DNA from: Dunaliella salina
Taxonomy: Eukaryota; Chlorophyta; Chlorophyceae; Chlamydomonadales; Dunaliellaceae
Assembly (NCBI GenBank): GCA_002284615.2
Contig: MU069681.1
Span: forward strand, 35,752-61,462
Direction: 5' to 3'
Length of the DNA: 25,711 bases
Both the position numbers and the translations under genes were made by a program. Under the pieces are notes generated by a model, which saw only the letters and a program-made list of their open reading frames with translations, was not told the origin of the DNA and did not search any database. Positions 1 through 9,660 of the stretch are shown one piece after another. Every line of letters starts with the position of its first letter. The stretch's first letter is position 1.

Positions 1-2
1 CT

Positions 3-323
3 TACGCCCCACCTCCTGCATACCCATTCGCTCCACCCCCTGCCGCTCCTCCTGCCGCTCCTGCACCCCTTCCCACCTCCACCTACGACCCTGCCGCAGC
101 TGCTGCAGCAGCAGCACCACCACCACCTCAGCCGCCCCTGCCAGCTGCCCAACCACCGCTGCCTGACAGCGGAGCAGCGCCACCACCTGTGCCCCCACCT
201 TCGATGCCCCCCCTGCCTGGGGGCCCACCCCCACCTGCTGCCCCACCCCCATTGCCAACTGAGGCGCCGCCACAGAGTGACTACGATCGGTTCATGCAAG
301 AAATGGCAAAGACTTTTTCGTAG
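3..323 (+). CDS. C-terminal end of a proline-rich protein (5' partial)
   Basis: An open frame enters from the left edge and stops at TAG 321-323. The visible 106 residues are almost entirely Pro/Ala: repeated PPPA/PPPP blocks, a run of seven alanines near residues 30-36, and a short non-repetitive tail, YDRFMQEMAKTFS. Codons are GC-rich at position 3, unlike the transposon-rich DNA that follows. Proline-rich C-termini ending in a short helix with an aromatic residue plus Met/Glu occur in some RNA-binding and splicing proteins (SF1/BBP-like), but there is too little sequence to assign a family, so no function is claimed. No intron is seen inside the visible part. Any other proline-rich protein, such as a formin-like or cell-wall protein, remains possible. 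The codon bias and clean stop make real coding likely. Confidence 0.65.
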   Translation, partial: YAPPPAYPFAPPPAAPPAAPAPLPTSTYDPAAAAAAAAPPPPQPPLPAAQPPLPDSGAAPPPVPPPSMPPLPGGPPPPAAPPPLPTEAPPQSDYDRFMQEMAKTFS

Positions 324-785
324 CAGCGCTGGATGTGGATGTGTGAGGACATGGGGGAGCAGATGTTGTGGGGAGTTGCGGGTGAGGGGGCCTGAATGAC
401 GAAGCTGAGCGCGCACGGGCAATGGAGGGTTGCCAGGATCAAAGCAAAATCCATACTTGTGGAGTAAGGTGTTCGCATGTGCTGGAGCCTCTAGGATAGA
501 TGAGCCATGGGAGCTTGTGCATGAGAGCCTAACGCAATTGCCTGCTTTTCTTTCAGTAGTCCAGCACATTTCATGACCCGTACCTTGTATTCAGAACCTT
601 TGCTTGCCTGGTGTTTTCCCCAAAAAAGATGATGAACCCAGGCGGTGTATGCACCCTGAACTACTGCTTGATATAAGCGACAAATGAATGCAATGATAAC
701 AGAACGGCTCCATCACTGCAAGTTGGTATGGATCTCGGATTTTACACCCATTTCCAAGGATTCGCTTGGCCATCATGGCGCAAGA

Positions 786-790
786 TGTAA
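786..790 (+). promoter_or_regulatory. Candidate TGTAA poly(A) signal
   Basis: TGTAA is the usual polyadenylation signal of chlorophycean green algae. This is a candidate site for the proline-rich gene whose stop is at 321-323, giving a 3' UTR of about 480 bases. That length is normal for such algae. Transcript data are needed to confirm it. Confidence 0.4.
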
Positions 791-888
791 CAAAGTATCA
801 ATATTAACGAAAGGCTATTGTGAGAAGAGTGAAAAGTGGAGAAGATTTAGAATTTTTGTGATTTACTTGTTGCAACATAGAATTGAAA

Positions 889-978
889 GGTCAGCTCAGC
901 TAAGCATGGGAAGGACTCTGTTTCTCAGCATGTGGTCAGCTCAGCTAAGCAGGGGAAGAACTCTGTTTCTCAACGTGT
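889..978 (+). repeat. Tandem duplication, 45-bp unit, two copies
   Basis: The unit starts GGTCAGCTCAGCTAAGCA and ends CTGTTTCTCA plus a few bases. Copy 1 is 889-933 and copy 2 is 934-978, with about four mismatches. It lies in intergenic DNA downstream of the proline-rich gene. No coding function is apparent. Confidence 0.85.
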
Positions 979-1858
979 GCTTGCCTAAATCAAGATACAG
1001 GTACCTAAGGACAGAAAAGGGCGCTCCATGAGTAGGAAAAGCCGCCCAGTGATGACACTTGGCTAATTTGTTCACATGCTCAGTGTGCTCTGTCTATGCT
1101 CCAACATTCCATACACCGCGAAGGTAAGGTTACATGCTATATCCGCCTGCAAGGGCAGCTGAGCGGAAACACAGAGGTCTGTAACCAGACCAGTCTAGGA
1201 AATTGAATGCATTGCTCAAAACTCAGGCACAGCATTTCAAGCAAGCAGACACAAACTTGGCTAATGTAAGACATCAGTCTGGTTCATGAAGTCTCGAAGC
1301 CACGTTGCACCATTTTCAGGCAATGAAGAACACAGATGCTGAAACTGAGTGTTCCAGCCTGCCAGGTCCTCAGAAGGGCATACACCGTGTAGCCTTTTAG
1401 TCAAATCAAGAGTAAACTCCCTCACTACTGTAGGCTGCCCTAAACGAACTCATTAAGTAAATGTATTGCACCTGTCTGTGCATGCAGCCAAGATTCTGAG
1501 GTCCAACATTTACAAAAAGACAGCGCAGGTCAACATCTGCTTGCAACATCTTGTGTAGTGTAGTGCTGTTGCTGCGCAATAAAGCTTTGTAGAACCTGAC
1601 TGCTGCACGGATTTAATGATACTGCAAAGGTTCATGACCGCATTCCTGCAACACAGACCAGTTAGGAGTATTACGCCTCAACCCAAGGAAACGCTTCAGA
1701 AAGCAGAGGTGCACAGTTCGCAAAGGACAATCCCATTCAGTGCTTTCTTTCATATATCTAGTGCCCCAATATAGGAAACTTTCATATGGCAAGCATACAT
1801 GCCAGCACGCAGAACATATGCCTTAGTTGACCAGAGCATGGTATGCGGCCTGTCCGTC

Positions 1859-2077
1859 AAAAGAAAAGGAAAGTCTACGCAAGCCAAAGGCCGCGTGCAT
1901 TAAGGGAAGGTCCTCTAACTGGAAAGCTGGTGGCCTCACCAGAATGCCCTCAGAACCTACACTAGACACAGCTAACCTAGGAGACTCTCGGAGAGCCAGA
2001 GACAGATCTAATGGGGATCTGGAGGGTTGCTTAGGGGCATGCCTCTGAAGGCCCGGGCTCTCCTTCTCCCATTCTCT
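1859..2077. mobile_element. R1: complete 219-bp dispersed repeat with 10-bp target-site duplication
   Basis: The segment is bounded by a perfect 10-bp direct repeat, CCTGTCCGTC, at 1849-1858 and 2078-2087, so this is a discrete insertion. It starts AAAAGAAAAGGAAAGTCTAC and ends CTTCTCCCATTCTCT. The outer ends are purine-rich on opposite strands and could be very degenerate inverted repeats. Related copies are at 6186-6410 (R2) and 17795-17873 (R3, partial). It encodes no convincing protein; the matching minus-strand peptide in R1 and R2 simply reflects DNA similarity. A SINE would be expected to show Pol III A and B boxes, which I do not see clearly. A 9-11 bp duplication also fits a Mutator-like MITE. 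The class is therefore open, but the insertion itself is well supported. Confidence 0.8.
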
Positions 2078-2225
2078 CCTGTCCGTCACTGGTGCTCTAA
2101 TGCAAATTAATTGTTGTTGTAAATTGTTGCCATTTACAACCAGCCAGGAAAGGAGCACACATGTGTTTGGCTGTGGCCTGCGGGTTGCGCTGCTCCTGTA
2201 AATAGCATGCTCTAGAACTCCACAC

Positions 2226-2600
2226 ATGAGCATCCAATATACAGACTCGGTACCCAGCCAATCCAGTGCTATCCTCACTCCCAAAGTTGCTGACTGGAGG
2301 ACATGGGCTTCCACAGATGGCAGCTGCCTTGTCCAGAATGGCAAGCACGAAATTGGAGCAGACGTCTACTGCCCACTAACTGACAACAAGCACCTTGTAG
2401 AACCAAACGGTGCTGGGATTACCTAGTAATACCATAACTCGAGCTGGACTGGCAGGAATTGCTGCTGCCATCATTACCAATTATACAAACATTGCATCAG
2501 ACAGCCTCATTCCCATCAACAAATACGTAAACAACTTCTTTACCCGGAGAAACACCTGAACCATATCCTTGCTCATCCACACATTCCCTTCTTACCAGAG
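2226..2600 (+). pseudogene. RNase H (type I) domain fragment of LINE A
   Basis: The translation contains WASTDGSC (first catalytic Asp at 2316-2318), then the start of a helix reading TRAGLAGIAAAI, then ASDSLI with the third acidic residue. The second catalytic acid, Glu in the RAEL motif of copy C/B, is Gly here. A frame break lies just after GAGIT near 2423. The C-terminal half, with the expected SHAG-type histidine loop, is missing: from about 2600 the sequence no longer matches the RNase H of copy B. The domain removes RNA from the RNA:DNA hybrid during reverse transcription in elements that carry it. Confidence 0.65.
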
Positions 2601-2769
2601 ACCACTGCAAGCCAAAATATTGACACCATCCATGTGACTTATGCTGCTCCTCTCCCTCAGCTCCATGCAAGAGACCACCAGAATAGCCCTGCAACAACCC
2701 TCAACAAACGGAAAGTGCACAATTTCACACTCCTGCAAGCATATCCCCAGTTCCCACTCAGACATGGCA

Positions 2770-3600
2770 TGACCACTTCAAATTCATTTACCTTGAATGT
2801 CCGCGGCCTTTTTAAAAGTAAGGAGGACGTGCATGACCTTTCACTCATCCGATGAGTCATGACCTAGACATACTTTCTCTCACAGAAACCAAAATCACTG
2901 GAGGGAACAAAACGCTGGAATGGCTTGACCAAATCCTACGATAATATGTCTGGTGGCACAGCTCTCATCACCACTCTGGCACAATCTTTTGTGTCAAAAA
3001 AAGTATTGTCATTACGACCCAAGCCACACAAGTTTTATAACGAGACAACATTGACGGAAGGATGGTGGCTGCCAAGCTCAGGACCTCCAGCAAGCCCATT
3101 CTTCTGATTTCTACCTACTGGCCCTTAGGTACAAAGTGTGCAGCCCTGGAAACCAGAGAACGCACTGCGGCGGCCATGGAGGAGACCCTCAAAAGCCCTC
3201 TCAACTCCTGCCATTGACTTCCCATTCTATTGGGTGACGTGAATGCTACACTTTCCCCACAAGATAGAACCGGGGGTATATCCTATGAACAGGACAAGCT
3301 TTTCTGCAACTTCATTTCTGACGCCAATCTCTGCCCCCCTTGACTGGCACTTGCCACGAAGAATCTGGGCATTTAGGTCAGAAAGAGCGCCTCAATGCCA
3401 AACGTCAAGAGGTCACAAACACAGCAGCATTGACAACATATTGGTACCCTCCACTATCATTAAAGCCAACAACTCCAATCTCCACTCTCAAATATCCTGC
3501 AACTCTGCTGACCAAGGCTACAACATAGCGATCATATTCCCCTTGTTGCCAATGATCCACTTACATCCTGGGAGTTAAAATCAAAAAAATTTAAAGCCTA
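2770..3600 (+). pseudogene. APE-type endonuclease domain of LINE A
   Basis: Exonuclease/endonuclease/phosphatase-fold motifs appear in the right order across three frames: FTLNVRGL at the N-terminus, ILSLTETK with the metal-binding Glu at 2885-2887, LLGDVNATLS with the Asp-x-Asn pair at 3236-3244, and HSDHIPLVA with the catalytic Asp-His pair at 3530-3535. This is the APE endonuclease that nicks target DNA in most LINE clades. At least six stops or frame changes interrupt it, for instance TAA directly after the LEWLDQILR segment. All named catalytic residues are still present, so the decay is mainly by nonsense and indel changes. Confidence 0.75.
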
Positions 3601-4169
3601 CACCGCTACATCAAAATGAGCCAGTACCAGTGTGGCCCATAAAACCCTCAGACATTAAGAGCTGCATTGTGCTCTCACTGATCCTTCCTACACCCCTCAC
3701 ACCACACATGCAAAGGTTTTGGAAACACTAAACACACAAGGCTGCTTTAATACACCTGTCTGCCATAGAGAGTTCTTGTGCTACAAAACCTGCACGTTTA
3801 AAGCACCTGAATGGCCTCCCTGCCAGGGAAGGCGTTGAGAACATTGCTGACAAAATTGTCAACCTTATCTAAGAGTGCCACGAGGTAGCTCTGCAGGAGT
3901 ACACCACCAAAATTAAGCTGACAACCTCCAAATACTTCAGGATCAGGAGGATCAGCAACCTCCGCAAATCACTCTGCAACAAACTCAAATCTGTCCGCCA
4001 CATGCAATACCATTTGCCCCGGGCCCATTTGGCCCTCACATTTGAAGAAGTCCTGGCCCTTGACAGTCATGACCCCCCAATCTTCATAGGGCCATACTCT
4101 TCGTCCTAGACTTCTCTCAACCAGAAGAGGCATCCTCTGCCCCTAACCCAAACAGCGCTCCACCCCCTC

Positions 4170-6180
4170 TGCCACCATTGGAGACTGTCCTCCGAGCCCA
4201 GCATAAGAATCACAAGGAGCAAATCAACAAGATAGACTCTGATTACAACACCCAGTGCCAGCTCGACGGTGCCAACAGAGAAAAATTGCAAAGCACCCTG
4301 CTCTTGCGAAGAAGGAAATCTTCAATGGCAGAAGCAATGCTCCTTCTCAAGCTCAAATCCTCACAGACCCCGACACAAGCAAAGTGTAGACGGACCTTGG
4401 CAAAATAGCCAGTATTGTGAAAAACTTCTACACTGATAGCATGGCTGCCCCAAGCATTAAGACTAAAGCTTGCCTCGGATCTGACACCCAAGCCAGACGC
4501 GATTACCCCTGGATGGACCGACAGAGTGGGGGCCACTTCCTCCTTGAAACTCCCATCACTAAAGCTGACAACGATACTCTCAAAGGAAAAGGAAATGGCT
4601 TCACAACTCAATCCTAGACAGCTGCCCCTTCCACGAATGCATCCAATCCCTCACAAACAACAAGACCCCAGGACCAGACGGCATAGCCAATGAGCCCTTC
4701 AAACACTTGCCGCATAAACACAAGGAATCCATCCACAAACTCTTCGTCATCATGTGGGCAACGGGCACCACCCCCAAAGCCTGGGGAAAAAGTGATACCA
4801 TACTTATTTTTAGGCAAAGGCCTTGAAACAGACATCACATCCTACCGGCCTATAGGCCTATCCAAGACGCTGTGTAAATTATGAACACGTCTGGTCACTA
4901 CAGCCCTGTCTGCAGAGTCACTCTCTGCTCAGCACCATGCAGGCAGGTTTCCGTAAACACACAGACACCATGCACCAACTCCAAAACTTAATCATGACCC
5001 TTGAACTTTCCAAACTCTTCAATAGAGATGTGTATGCTCTAATTATAGACTTTGCCTCAGCCTTCAATACAACAGACCACGACAAACTTCTCTGGATCAT
5101 GTACGACCTTGGCTTCCCCTCTGATGCTATTGACGTTGTCAAAAACTTATACGAGGAGGCCCACACCAGAGTCCGTCTTGCTAACGGTCAATACACTAAA
5201 GACATCCCCATAGAAAGGAGAACCATCCAGGGGGACACCCTCCCTCCCTTCCTCTTCCTCATATACATGGAGCCTCTGCTGCGTTGGCACCATGCTGGCG
5301 GGCTAGGCTATGAATACAAGTGCCTCAACAAAAGCCCACAAACTTTCGAACAGAAAGTCCAAAATAAAACCAGCAGCGGGGCATTTGCAGATGACCTCAT
5401 CCGCATCAGGCACATATGCAAACCTGCGTATTCAAGCCAAGAAATTAAGCTTTTACGCAGATTGGGCCCACCTTATCATCTCTGGCTCAAAAACAAAGGT
5501 GACATGCAACGTTCCTAGCCCACAAACTACGCAAATCAGGGGCAATACGTTTGTGGCAGATTTTACTCGTCAACTCAAAAACAAAATACTGTTCCAGGGT
5601 AAACCAGCTTACCAGAATGACGGATAAGCTCTCCAAAAAACTTACAAATTTGACCTGCTCTTTTGCCACTCCCAAGCAAACAATGGATATAATTCGTACA
5701 GCCATCATATCCAGCATTGCGTATGCCTTCCCAGTCACACCCTGCTCAGAGAGTGTCCTTGCAGACTGGGACAGGCTTACCCTCAACACTACTAAAGAGA
5801 GGTACAAGCTCTGGCATACCACTGCCACAGCCGTCCTGCGGGAAGACAAGATTAACTATGGTCTTGGATGCACATCCACTGCAGTGGCATATAATGCAAG
5901 ATGTGTAACGGCCCTCACCAACAGCCTCAATAACACCGGCAGGCACGGCCGGCTCACCAAGTCAATACTAGAATCGCAAATCCAAAAACTAAGACACGAG
6001 GTACTCAGGAGCATCAATCCATATCACCAAACCTCCAGCTTCATCCTCAAGCAGTTACCCAGTGTTAGGCAATACCTCTGCATCAACAACAGTGCTCTTG
6101 ACATCTCGTATGAAGGAGCGCCCAACCTCTTCTCTAGCATCAGTCCCATCATAAATGTCCTCTCAATGCCTATGCAACCT
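4170..6180 (+). pseudogene. Reverse transcriptase domain of LINE A
   Basis: The upstream part (4170-4680) is a Lys/Gln-rich region ending in NNKTPGPDGIANEPF, the typical pre-finger motif of LINE RTs. The longest intact piece is 4937-5518: QAGFRKHTDTMHQLQ, then motif A IIDFASAF (catalytic Asp at 5048-5050), motif B IQGDTLPPFLFLIYMEPLL, and motif C AFADDL (5384-5395) with both Asp residues. A frameshift follows. The thumb continues in 5551-6180 with IIRTAIISSIAYAFPVTPC, which matches copy B. All three catalytic Asp residues survive, but frame breaks near 4616, 4800-4890 and 5518-5551 make it non-functional as a protein. Confidence 0.8.
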
Positions 6181-6185
6181 ACTCT

Positions 6186-6410
6186 AAAGAAAAAGAAAGT
6201 CTACGCAAGCCAGGCCGCATGCAGCAAGGGAAGGTCCACTAACTAACAAGCTAGCAAGCTAGCAAGGTAGCAGTGGCCTCATCAGAAAGCCTTCAGAACC
6301 TACACTAGACACAGCTAGTCTAGGAGAGTGCCAGAAGCAGATCTGATGGGAATCTGGAGGGTTGCTGCTCTCCATGCCTCTGGACGCTCGGATTATTCTT
6401 CTCCCATCCT
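6186..6410. mobile_element. R2: second copy of the dispersed repeat
   Basis: It is collinear with R1 over its whole length: AAAGTCTACGCAAGCC near the left end, CAGAACCTACACTAGACACA in the middle, CTTCTCCCAT at the right end. It carries an extra GCTAGCAA microduplication near 6250-6270 and a perfect hairpin CTAGAC-ACAGCTA-GTCTAG. Unlike R1 it has no visible target-site duplication. It sits exactly where LINE A stops and the inverted LINE D begins, so it probably marks a recombination or deletion joint. Confidence 0.75.
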
Positions 6411-6429
6411 CCGCCGCCGCGCGTCCAGC

Positions 6430-7300
6430 AAACCCCCTCCCAGGAGCCCCTTGAAAGCAAAGAGCGTGTCTAGTGTTTTTGATAGTGTTTAATCTTTGGA
6501 TGGTATGTTTCCTTAGCTTGGCTGCTAGTGATCTGGCTTTTTGTTTGTTCAGGTCCAGATTTATAAGGGGTGTAATTATATACTCATTGTAAATGGTACA
6601 AGCCACACCAATTAAGATGATGTGTAAAGTCACCTGGTTATTCCTGTTTGGATTTCTGGAGCTGCGGGTTTTACGTCTGGTTATGGTGTGAGAATTCTGG
6701 GTTACTGCACGTTCTAGAGTGATGAAAGGGTTTGTGTCGGGACAGAGTTCTAGTTCTACAAGGTGGATGTCCTGGGGACAGAGTTCTAGTTCTACAGGTG
6801 GATGTCTTGAGGAGGGATCTTGGAAGGATCAAGGTGAGTTCGTCTGCCTGGGAGAGGGCACACAAAGATAGCATTAGGGCGGGTATGGTGCCGGGCAGGA
6901 GAGCCAGTACCATCAGGGAAAACCCAGTCTGGAATTGCTCTTGATATGTTTACAGGGATTCGTATGCCCTGATCCAGGAGTCTCTCGTTACTGCAGCCAT
7001 CCATACCACTAAGGGATGAGCCATACCAGCCTTTACTGAGGGCTTTGACACAAAGGCTTAGGGCTGCATGGTGTCTGTTGATGTACATCCCACTCATTGT
7101 TGAGTTTGTACACCAGAGGAGTATGTGGTTAATATGGTCCATATCATCACATAGTGGGCATCTTCCATAACTGAAAAGCTGAACTTGAAGGCATGACTCA
7201 TATTGTAAAGCGTACCTGTATGATACTTCATTATGTTTATTTGCTGTTTAAGGGTAATTCTTGGATTTCTCCAGAAGGAATTGCTGATCTCTTTACTAAA
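6430..7300 (-). pseudogene. LINE fragment D: CCHC zinc finger plus restriction-like endonuclease, decayed
   Basis: Read on the minus strand, the fragment starts near 7300 with a segment ITLKQQINIMKYHTGTLYN, then a zinc-knuckle-like CPLCDDMDHINHILLWC, then RHH (RHN in copy B), RPNAIFV at 6881-6864, HLVELELC, and a C-terminal stretch TLHIILIGVACTIYNEYI. The order CCHC, RHN, PD, (E)xK is the hallmark of the restriction-like endonuclease of R2, CRE and RandI/Dualen elements. Here the catalytic PD is PN and the ExK lysine is Glu, and a 36-bp tandem duplication repeats the active-site strand, so it is inactive. Frames break near 6670-6790 and 7140. It is homologous to the RLE at 13933-14829 but much diverged. 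Only this end of the element is present. Confidence 0.75.
6741..6812. repeat. 36-bp tandem duplication inside the RLE of LINE D
   Basis: Unit 1 (6741-6776) and unit 2 (6777-6812) both begin GACAGAGTTCTAGTTCTACA and differ by few bases. On the minus strand it duplicates the peptide DIHLVELELCP, which is the conserved core strand of the endonuclease. The 36-bp length is a multiple of three and does not itself shift the frame. Confidence 0.85.
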
Positions 7301-7304
7301 CTAA

Positions 7305-9660
7305 ACTTTAGACCATAGACACTACAACCCGAGACCTGTCAGCAACAAGCGCAACTCTCTGCTGAAAAGACTAGGCCAGATCAGAGCTATCCAGAAACAT
7401 GTCCTCTCATCCTCTGTGAACGCCAAGGACCTGACTTCCAACGTGCTAGAGCAAGTCAAGGGCAATGAAGCCTTACATAAGGCAATCTCAGAGCTAAGAA
7501 CGCTCAATCCTAACCTTCCTTTACAAGAACAGCTGGGAAATCTTTTTAAATCCACCAAAGAAACTATATCTAGCATTGACCGGGCCAAAAACACTCAACA
7601 AACCAAGCAAGCTTGCAAACAGCAATGCAAACTTGCTATCAAAAACCCAAAGAAAGCGCATAAAGAAATCTTCAAGGATAAGGATTCACAACCAAGAGCT
7701 GGCTTGCAAGCCCTACGCAACCCTGAAGATAACCATCTTGAAACAGAACCCAAGAAAATTGCACAAATTGTAGAAAAATACTACAGCAATGCTCTCAAAA
7801 ACGTCAATATAGAAACTGGAAAATACCTTCCAGGGGAAGCACCCAGAAGCTATCGTTGGGAGCAAGCAGGAGCATCAACACATGTTCCTGGCCCCTTCAC
7901 CCTCCAGCCTCAAATAACCAAGGATGAATTAGAGGGAAAACAAGAAAGAGACTGGCTCCACTCTAAGATCCTAGACAAAAGTTCCTTCAGCGAATGCATT
8001 AAGACTCTGAGCAACAACAGAACTCCAGGGCCGGATGGCATCATGATAGCTATGATAGCTAATGAGCTCTTAAGGATGCTCCCTCCAGAGATCCAAGAAA
8101 CTAAACACAAACTCTTCATCATAATGTGGGCCACGCGTCTCATCCCTGAAATCTGGAAAACAAGCAGCACAATCCTGATAGACAAGGGAAAAGGAGAAGA
8201 AACTAATCTTTCCTCCTTCAGACCAATAGGAATCGCTATCACACACTACAAACTCTGGACCCGCCTCATCACCAGCACACTTTATGAACATGCTGAAGCG
8301 CACTCCTTGCTCAGCAGCACGCAGGCTGGCTTCCGCAACCAAAAAGATATAATGCACCAGCTCCAAAATGTGATCATGAGCTTAGAAGACGCCAAATTCT
8401 TCGAATAAGACAAACGCCGTTAAAAGAGGCACTGTTCAAGGTGACACATTGTCTCCTTTCCTATTTCTACTTTACATGGAACCCCTTCTCCGCTGGCTCC
8501 ACGTAGGAGGGCGCGGTTACAAACACATCTGCATCCCTAATCAAAACCAAACCGTCTCTAAAACGCACCTGGCCAACATTCAAAGCAGTGCCTCCTTTGC
8601 TGATGACCTACTCAGCAAAACAAACACTATTCAAAACCTTAAAATTCAGGCCTGTAAGGTTACACTTTGTTCTGACTGGGCAGCATTCATCGTATCTGGT
8701 AGCAAGACCAAAGTGACAGGCATCCTATATTGTCACCCGCAAAGATACAAAAATGGAGTGACACCCTCCCAGACTCTTTGCCAGCAGCTTGAAGATAAAA
8801 TTGACATACAAGGACAAACAGCACAGTTCATTACACCGGACACACTTTTTTCGCTATCTGGGAGTAGAACTAACCATAAACTTGAACTGGAAGCGCCAAA
8901 CACAGTGCATGACTAACAACCTCAAAGAAAAGCTGGAAAACCTAAGAAAAATGTCTCTAACCCCTAGCCTGACTCTAAAGATAATTCGCACAGCTATCAT
9001 ACCCAGCCTGACCTACTCTTTTGCAGTCACCCCTTGCACCCCTACAAACCTTGAGATGTGGGATAATATGGTGGACAGAATATTAAAGACAAGTTTGGCC
9101 TGTGGAATTGCACTGCTACCGCTATGATGCAAGAGGACACCTCTAATTGTGGTCTGGGTGTGACATCTATATCTGTGGAATACCATAGGCGCATGGCCCT
9201 TGCCCTTGCTCTGAGTTTAGAAGACCCTGAAGGTCTTAAGGAAAGCTTCAAACAGACACCGCAATGTCACTCTGAGCATCCTCAAAATGCAAGTAATACA
9301 CTTGAAGGACCTGGCCACAAAATACCTCACAACAAGGGAAGGAACAAACCACCGCATGAAGCGCCAACTTGACTACTGCATGAGAGCTCTCCAGCTTATT
9401 AGTGTCTACTGGAGCAAGCTCCACCTCACAAAACAAAACATAAACCTGTTTCTGGATGACTTAAAGATCATTGATGAGGCTCTCTCCCTCCACAAAGCCC
9501 CCGCCCACTCTTTCCCAACCCTGATTGCCTGCATCACCAAACCCCTCCTAAGTCTGGCCGTCCAAGGTCTCCATGACCTTACAACCAATGGAGGAACCCA
9601 CATAACCAGTGTGGCGCAACTCAAGAACAAGCACTCGAAAATTACAAAAAAAGGAAAGTA
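7305..9660 (+). pseudogene. Reverse transcriptase of LINE B, motif A deleted
   Basis: The first open part, 7305-8408, has a Lys/Gln-rich N-terminal region (NPKKAHKEIFKD), the NNRTPGPDGI motif, IIMWATRLIPEIWKTS and QAGFRNQKDIMHQLQ. The frame ends with FFE-stop at 8406-8408. The next recognisable piece is RGTVQGDTLSPFLFLLYMEP (motif B, from about 8426), then SFADDLL (motif C, 8596-8607). Relative to copy A about 54 residues are missing between these two parts, including motif A with the catalytic Asp. The thumb (FFRYLGVELTINLNWKRQ, IIRTAIIPSLTYSFAVTPC) follows at 8789-9110. A further region of unknown role, YCMRALQLISVYWSKLHL, lies in 9287-9660. The frame slips again near 9630. The enzyme cannot be active. 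Confidence 0.8.

Larger units (their letters stand above)
324..1848. other. 3' UTR and intergenic DNA without a gene
   Basis: After the stop of the proline-rich gene there is a probable 3' UTR to about 800. Beyond it no reading frame has codon bias or recognisable motifs, and I see no RNA gene. The one clear structure is the 45-bp tandem duplication at 889-978. The stretch ends at the target-site duplication of repeat R1. Confidence 0.6.
2200..6185 (+). mobile_element. LINE copy A: degenerate non-LTR retrotransposon (RNase H fragment, APE, RT)
   Basis: On the plus strand the order is an RNase H fragment (about 2226-2600), an APE-type endonuclease (about 2770-3600) and a reverse transcriptase (about 4170-6180). 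Numerous stops and frameshifts break every domain, so the copy is dead. In copy B the RNase H follows the RT, so the RNase H piece in front of the APE here is probably the tail of another insertion, or a rearrangement with a junction near 2600. The RT ends abruptly at repeat R2, inside the region that corresponds to the thumb and downstream part of copy B. RT segments shared with copy B are clearly homologous but well diverged, so A and B are different families or old copies. The assignment to the RandI/Dualen type rests on APE here plus RLE in copies B and D. Confidence 0.8.

Noticed and set aside
889..978. CAGCTCAGCT motif resembling a tRNA A box
   Set aside because: No B box or cloverleaf can be formed nearby; it is the start of a 45-bp tandem duplication.
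1823..2344. Minus-strand frame of 173 codons
   Set aside because: It runs through repeat R1 and into the RNase H fragment of LINE A; the piece shared with a frame in R2 (SPRLAVSSVGSEG) follows from DNA similarity, and codon use shows no bias.
4243..4611. Minus-strand frame of 122 codons opposite LINE A
   Set aside because: It is a shadow of the Lys/Gln-rich region before the RT on the plus strand; no recognisable domain.
6430..9660. Twin-priming inversion of a single LINE
   Set aside because: The inverted part (RLE end) and the following part (RT) are not neighbouring segments in the proposed order, and LINE B has its own diverged RLE downstream.
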